64,000 nucleotides of DNA from Nonomuraea fuscirosea (GTDB taxonomy: Bacteria > Actinomycetota > Actinomycetes > Streptosporangiales > Streptosporangiaceae), in contig NZ_PVNG01000017.1 in NCBI RefSeq assembly GCF_003001935.1, positions 62,001 through 126,000 on the forward strand. The letters run 5' to 3'. The notes beneath the pieces are model-generated. The model did no database searches. It was not told the DNA's origin and saw nothing but the letters and a program-made list of their open reading frames with translations. The position numbers and the translations under genes are program-made. Shown here piece by piece: positions 60,016-64,000 of this stretch (its first letter is position 1; the number at the start of each line of letters is the position of its first letter).

Positions 60016-61256
60016 GACGCGCCGCCGCCTGGGCCGCCGCGGGGGCCATCGCCGGGGCCGAGGGCGGCCACCACAGCGAGCAGCCGCTCCACCTCCGCGC
60101 GGACGTTGTAGTGCACCAGGCCCGCGCGTACGGCGCCACCCGCGTCGCGGAGGCCGAGCGCGCCCGTCGGCTCCCAGGCGTAGCTGTGGCCGCTCCACAC
60201 GTTGAGGCCGTGCCTGGCCAGCTCCCTGGCCACGTCCCGCGGCGCGCGGCCCGCCACCGTGAAGTACGCCGTCGCGGTGCGCCGTCGCGGCGACCCGACG
60301 AGCCGCACGTGCGGGATGGCGGCCAGCCCGTCGAGGAGGTGGGTGAGCTCGGCCTGCTCGTAGGCCTCGACGGCGGCCATCGAGGTGAGGATCCGCTCGC
60401 GGCGGGTGCCCGTCGCCATCGGGTCGAGCCGGGACAGGTGATCCACCGCGGCGGTCACCCCGGCCAGGTCGGCGAAGGGCGGGGTGCCGGTCTCGAAGCG
60501 GTCGGGCACCCGGTCGGGCGCGGGCGCGAGTTTGTCGGGAGCCAGCGTGGCCAGCAGGTCGGGCGCCGCGACGACCGCGCCGACGTGCGGCCCCGACCAT
60601 TTGTAGGCGCTGGTGGCGTAGAAGTCGGAGCCGAGTGCGCGCACGTCCACCGGCATGTGCGGAGTGGCGTGCACCCCGTCCACGTAGACCAGCGCGCCGA
60701 CCTCGTGAGCGCTCTTTGCGATCGCCGCCACGTCGGGGATCGTGCCGAGCACGTTGCTCGCGGCCGTGATCGCGACCAGCCGGGTCCGTTCCCGCAGCAG
60801 GTTGTCGAAGCGTTCTACGGGCAGCTCGCCGGACGGCACGTCGATGTCCGCCCAGCGCACCGCTGCGCCCGTGCGTTCGGCCGCCTGCGCCCACGGCCGC
60901 ACGTTGGCGTCGTGGTCGAGCCGGGTCAGGATGATCTCGTCGCCGGGCCGCCAGGTTCGGGCTAGTGTCGCGGCGAAGCGGTAGGTCAGCGTGGTCATGT
61001 TCGCGCCGAGCACCACGCCGTCCGGCTCGCCCCCGGTGAGGTCGGCGATCGCGTCCCGGCATTCGTCCACGATCCGCTCGCATCGGTGGCTGGCGGGGAA
61101 GACCCCGTTGACGTTGCCCAGCCCGTCGCGGTAGACGTCGGCTATCGCCTCCATCACCGACCGCGGCACCTGGGTGCCCGCGGCGCCGTCCAGCCAGGCC
61201 GTCTCGCCCGACAACGCGGGATAATCCGCGCGTATCCGCTCGGCCGTGAAGGTCAT
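60012..61256 (-). CDS. Class V aminotransferase-fold PLP enzyme (cysteine desulfurase-like)
   Basis: 414 residues. Substrate and cofactor elements: WLDGAAGTQVPRSVMEAIAD, ASNVLGTIPDVAAIAKSAHE, ALVYVDGVHATPHMPVDVRA (PLP-pairing Asp and His) and ATSAYKWSGPHVGAVV (Lys near residue 217). The Cys loop of true desulfurases is not evident. In secondary metabolism this fold makes lyases, racemases and cyclisation enzymes for unusual amino acids. It overlaps NRPS and oxygenase genes by 4 bp, so it probably supplies or tailors a monomer. Confidence 0.87.
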   Translation of the reverse strand: MTFTAERIRADYPALSGETAWLDGAAGTQVPRSVMEAIADVYRDGLGNVNGVFPASHRCERIVDECRDAIADLTGGEPDGVVLGANMTTLTYRFAATLARTWRPGDEIILTRLDHDANVRPWAQAAERTGAAVRWADIDVPSGELPVERFDNLLRERTRLVAITAASNVLGTIPDVAAIAKSAHEVGALVYVDGVHATPHMPVDVRALGSDFYATSAYKWSGPHVGAVVAAPDLLATLAPDKLAPAPDRVPDRFETGTPPFADLAGVTAAVDHLSRLDPMATGTRRERILTSMAAVEAYEQAELTHLLDGLAAIPHVRLVGSPRRRTATAYFTVAGRAPRDVARELARHGLNVWSGHSYAWEPTGALGLRDAGGAVRAGLVHYNVRAEVERLLAVVAALGPGDGPRGGPGGGAS

Positions 61257-62230
61257 CGGATATCGCCTCCTCGCTGTTCGTCCGGGCTGGAGGGCTCGGC
61301 CATCGCCACCGCGATGCGACGCGGCCCCGTGAAAGGCTCGCGACCGTGCGCGACCAGCATGTTCTCGACCACGAGCAGGTCGTCCTCGTGCCAGTCGAAG
61401 CGGGTCGTCGCCTTCCGGTAGCAGCCGCGGATGTGGTCCATCACCTCGTCGGGGATCCGGCCCCCGTCGCCGTAGCAGGCGGTGCTCGGCAGGTCCTCCT
61501 CGGCGAACAGGGCCAGCAGCCCTTCCTGGACCTCGGGCGGGAGAGTGGTGTGGTGGAACATGGCGACGTGGTTGAACCACACCGGCTCGCCGGTCACCGG
61601 GTGCGTGTGGATCGCCCGCCTGACAGCCTTCGTACGCAGCCCCCCGGCATCCGACCAGGAGAACTCCACGTCGTGCGCGCGGCAGTAGTCCGCCACGGCC
61701 AGCCGGTCGTCAGTCGAGAAGACGTACTGCCAGGCCGTGCCGAAGCCCTCGTGGAAGTTGCGTATGTACATCCAGTGGCGGCGGGCGAACTCCTCGCGCA
61801 CCGCCGGGTCGAGCTCGGCGTGTACCCGTCGCACGTCCGCGAGCGGCGTTGCGCCCAGGGTGGCGGGCGGGCGCACGCAGTGGAAGTACAGCACCGTCGG
61901 CCAGGACGTCTGGTAGGAGTTCTCGTTGTGCAGGAAGATCTCCTGGTCCGGCGGGTAGTCCGTGGACGTGTAGATCTGGCCCTTGATCGTGCTGCGTGGC
62001 GAGGAGCGTTCGGTGTAGGGCAGCGGCTCGCCGGACAGCTCGCGCACCGCGCGTTCCAGGCCGTCGGACCCGCCGACGGAGAAGCCGCGCAGCAGCAGCG
62101 CGCCGTGGCGGGTGAGCAGCGCGCGCAGCCGTGCCCTGTCGGCCGCCACCAGGCCGGCGACGGGGTCGCCCTCGTCCGCCGCCTGCACCACGTACGGGAG
62201 CGTGTGCTCGCTCTCAGGGAAACCGTTCAT
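61253..62230 (-). CDS. TauD/SyrP-like Fe(II)/2-oxoglutarate oxygenase
   Basis: 325 residues. The iron triad is visible: FLHNENSYQTSWP (HxE near residue 100-102) and MLVAHGREPF (distal His near 294). GATPLADVRRVHAEL and RRIAVAMAEP are typical of the TauD/TfdA branch that includes SyrP-type hydroxylases acting on carrier-bound amino acids. It is expected to hydroxylate an NRPS-bound residue or free precursor. Start ATG 62230 overlaps the carbamoyltransferase stop (ATGA). Confidence 0.9.
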   Translation of the reverse strand: MNGFPESEHTLPYVVQAADEGDPVAGLVAADRARLRALLTRHGALLLRGFSVGGSDGLERAVRELSGEPLPYTERSSPRSTIKGQIYTSTDYPPDQEIFLHNENSYQTSWPTVLYFHCVRPPATLGATPLADVRRVHAELDPAVREEFARRHWMYIRNFHEGFGTAWQYVFSTDDRLAVADYCRAHDVEFSWSDAGGLRTKAVRRAIHTHPVTGEPVWFNHVAMFHHTTLPPEVQEGLLALFAEEDLPSTACYGDGGRIPDEVMDHIRGCYRKATTRFDWHEDDLLVVENMLVAHGREPFTGPRRIAVAMAEPSSPDEQRGGDIR

Positions 62231-63153
62231 GAGCGGCACCACCTCAGTAGCGCCATCGCGCTGTGCAGCTTGTTCTCAGCCTGGTCGAAGGCGATGCTGT
62301 GCGGGCCGTCGAGCACGTCCGCCGTGACCTCCTCGCCCCGGTGGGCGGGCAGGTCGTGCATGAAGAGCGCGCCGGGGCTGTCCTTCCAGAGCGCCTCAGT
62401 GACCTGGAAGGGCGCGAAGTCCCGCCGCCAGTCCGGGTCGGGCTTGGACGTGCCGGTCGTCTGCCAGCGGGTGGTGTAGACCACGTCGCAGCCGATGGGC
62501 AGGTCTGCCATATCGTGCCGTTCCACCACGGTCGCCCCGCTCCGCTCGCAGTGGGCGGCGACTCGCCCGCGTACGTCGTCCGTCAGCCCGTAGCCGGGCG
62601 GGGTGCGCAGTTCCAGCGTGACCAGCGGGTAACGGGACAGCGCGAGGGCGAGCGCGGCGGCTGTGTTGTTCCCCTCGCCGATGTACAGCAGCCGCAGGCC
62701 CTGCACGCGGCCGAACACCCGTGACAGCGTGGTCAGATCCGCCAGCGCCTGGGTCGGGTGCTCGTCGGCGCTCATCGCGTTCACCACGGACATCCCGCCT
62801 TCCATGGCCCAGCCGCGCAGCTCGGCCGGATCGCCGGCCGTCCTGCAGACGATCGCGTCGAGCATCCGTGACAGCACCCGTCCGGTGTCCCCGACACTCT
62901 CGCCGGTGTTCGTCTGGAGGTCGTCGGCGCCGAAGGAGACGATCCGCGCGCCCAGGCGTAGCGCCCCGGAGGAGAAGGCGGTCCTGGTCCGTGTGGACGT
63001 CCTGCGGAAGTAGATGCCGACGACCTGGCCCTCCAACGGGTCGCCCGGACGGTCGAGCCCGGCGGACAGGCGGGTGCCCGCCTCGACGATCGCGTGCAGG
63101 TCCGCGTCGGTCAGGTCGTCGAGCGAGATCAGGCATCTCGCTGGGTGCTTCAT
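62227..63153 (-). CDS. Ornithine-carbamoyltransferase-like enzyme, variant active site
   Basis: 308 residues. Carbamoyl-phosphate motif STRTRTAFSSG (residues about 52-62) and ADEHPTQALADLTTL are intact. The amino-acid-side motif, HCLP in ornithine carbamoyltransferases, is HDLPAHRGEEV here (near 265), so Asp replaces the ornithine-contacting Cys. That points to a different amine acceptor, as in cluster-borne enzymes making ureido groups (for example VioL-type). It is not expected to be the housekeeping ArgF. It overlaps both neighbours. Confidence 0.88.
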   Translation of the reverse strand: MKHPARCLISLDDLTDADLHAIVEAGTRLSAGLDRPGDPLEGQVVGIYFRRTSTRTRTAFSSGALRLGARIVSFGADDLQTNTGESVGDTGRVLSRMLDAIVCRTAGDPAELRGWAMEGGMSVVNAMSADEHPTQALADLTTLSRVFGRVQGLRLLYIGEGNNTAAALALALSRYPLVTLELRTPPGYGLTDDVRGRVAAHCERSGATVVERHDMADLPIGCDVVYTTRWQTTGTSKPDPDWRRDFAPFQVTEALWKDSPGALFMHDLPAHRGEEVTADVLDGPHSIAFDQAENKLHSAMALLRWCRS

Positions 63154-63890
63154 GGCTTCTCCTCACACACGCGCAGGCGGTGGCGATGCAGTTCCTCGTA
63201 GAAGGGCAGGTGATGCCGCAGGTGGCCGCTCAGTACCGGGTCGCGGTCGACGTCGAGGTCGTAGACAGTCGAAGCCTGGCGGAAGCCGGTGCTGCGGGCG
63301 ACGTCCGCGTGCCAGCGCCGGGTCGGCCGCCATTCAGGCCGGTCGCCGGCCTCCCAGGTGAGCGCTCGCGGGTCGAAGGGGATCGACACCCGTGCGCAGT
63401 ACGCGCGGACCAGCGCCTCGGGCGCAGCCACGAGGTCGGCCGAGTCGATCACGACGGGGACCTTGCCGGTCAGCCGCCCGACCGCGGTGAAGATCTCGTG
63501 CAGGGCCTCGACGCCGATCTGGTGGCGCCGTACCTCCGGGTTGAGCGCGTGATAGGAGCGGATGGTCTCGCGCGGGTGCCGGATCAGGAACGTGTGCCGC
63601 GCACCCGTACACAGGAAGTCACGGTCGTCGAGCACCGCGGGGTAGCGCTCGTCCGTCGTGTCCTTGAAGAACACCGGGCGCTCCTCGGCCGCGGACCTGA
63701 GCGTGCTCAGCAGGGCGCGCGGCGTGCGCACCCGCCGGCCCGCCACCTCGGCGGAGCCGAACTCGGCGAGGTTGGAGAACGGTTCGTGAACGGCGAGGAA
63801 GTCGCCGCGTTGGGCCATCATCCGGAAGAAGGCGGTGGACCTGCTCCGCGGCAGGCTCCACAGGGCGAGGATCACCGGCTTCGTGTCCAC
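63150..63890 (-). CDS. Sulfotransferase-family protein
   Basis: 246 residues. It starts VILALWSLPRSRSTAFFRMM, with the 5'-phosphosulfate loop PRSRSTAF, and has HTFLIRHPRETIRSYHALNP, the RxP..S 3'-phosphate-binding region. It belongs to the short bacterial sulfotransferase-like family, whose members do not all transfer sulfate. The GTG at 63890 lacks a good ribosome site, and coupling to the upstream frame is likely. First complete gene of the operon in this window. Confidence 0.8.
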   Translation of the reverse strand: MDTKPVILALWSLPRSRSTAFFRMMAQRGDFLAVHEPFSNLAEFGSAEVAGRRVRTPRALLSTLRSAAEERPVFFKDTTDERYPAVLDDRDFLCTGARHTFLIRHPRETIRSYHALNPEVRRHQIGVEALHEIFTAVGRLTGKVPVVIDSADLVAAPEALVRAYCARVSIPFDPRALTWEAGDRPEWRPTRRWHADVARSTGFRQASTVYDLDVDRDPVLSGHLRHHLPFYEELHRHRLRVCEEKP

Positions 63891-64000
63891 GACGTACTCA
63901 CGCTGCTCCCACGCTCTCCTCCAAAGGGGCGGGCCTGGCCTGGCTCGATCGGGCCGGGAACGCGCCCGTCCGGCGGAACGGCGCCGATCACCGGCAGCCT
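63872..64000 (-). CDS. C-terminal end of an upstream operon gene, partial
   Basis: The frame RLPVIGAVPPDGRVPGPIEP, then GQARPFGGERGSS, runs in from the right edge and stops at 63872, overlapping the sulfotransferase start by 19 bp. The open reading and overlap pattern suit another operon member. 42 residues are too few to assign. Confidence 0.4.
   Translation of the reverse strand, partial: RLPVIGAVPPDGRVPGPIEPGQARPFGGERGSSVSTSWTRSR

Noticed and set aside
1..64000. rRNA or tRNA genes
   Set aside because: No conserved rRNA segments or T-loop GGTTCGAATCC-like sequences in a cloverleaf context were noticed on either strand; a tRNAscan run would be decisive.

Overview
The window is about 70% GC, with actinomycete codon use, GTG and TTG starts, many 4-bp ATGA gene overlaps and many ECF/TetR/MarR regulators. 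The gene content (DosR-type boxes, ECF41 and ECF42 sigma factors, NRPS genes, large paralogous lipoproteins) suggests a filamentous actinobacterium, probably of the Streptosporangiales (Nonomuraea-like). The genus is inference. No rRNA, tRNA or CRISPR array was recognised.

Region 1 (0-9.6 kb) holds a truncated DppB-type permease, a flavin-reductase-fold protein, a DUF1707 protein with a leaderless promoter, a TlpA-like lipoprotein with CcdA, a SnoaL/HxlR pair with a tandem operator, an ECF42 operon (VOC protein, DGPF protein, sigma factor) and a TetR/FAD-monooxygenase pair with a palindromic operator.

Region 2 (9.6-32.1 kb) is ion homeostasis mixed with redox genes. It includes NhaA, a KtrB/TrkH potassium transporter, a PEP-synthase/rifampin-phosphotransferase-like enzyme, a CBS protein with an ArsB/NhaD permease, and a CPA1 antiporter. 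Each of these five units, plus one unrecognised small gene, has the same 19-nt element, GCCGGGAAGYCTGGTCGGC. It is always in the gene's orientation and begins 11-12 nt after a -10-like hexamer, so it lies at the extreme 5' end of the transcript. I do not recognise this element, and it is the strongest candidate here for an undescribed regulatory system. Between these genes are a TetR-controlled monooxygenase/epimerase operon, an ECF41 sigma factor with its oxidoreductase, and a two-component operon with one intact kinase and one lacking its phospho-acceptor histidine.

Region 3 (28.2-35.9 kb) has two GbsR/MarR regulators, each coupled to a drug-modifying-type enzyme (FAD monooxygenase, UGT-like glycosyltransferase) and each with a palindrome at its promoter, then a MarR/epimerase divergon.

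Region 4 (35.9-43 kb) is a hypoxia/nitrogen-oxide module. A DosR-type box precedes a shortened Acg-like protein, nitronate monooxygenase, a membrane-fused copper nitrite reductase-like protein and CopD. A second box precedes flavohaemoglobin, with a truncated hemerythrin nearby.

Region 5 (43-49 kb) holds two paralogous lipoprotein-like genes, a membrane protein with a C-x4-C repeat ectodomain, and a decay zone with remnants of an FAD oxidoreductase, a SARP/NB-ARC regulator and an MFS exporter.

Region 6 (49-64 kb) is a nonribosomal peptide cluster running off the right edge. It has an MFS exporter, a C-A-PCP NRPS on the plus strand, and a tightly overlapping minus-strand operon of sulfotransferase, carbamoyltransferase, Fe(II)/2OG oxygenase, class V aminotransferase-fold enzyme, a second C-A-PCP NRPS, a membrane-anchored penicillin-acylase-type hydrolase and a small membrane protein. 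No thioesterase domain is visible. An acylated-precursor mechanism with extracytoplasmic deacylation is a reasonable hypothesis.
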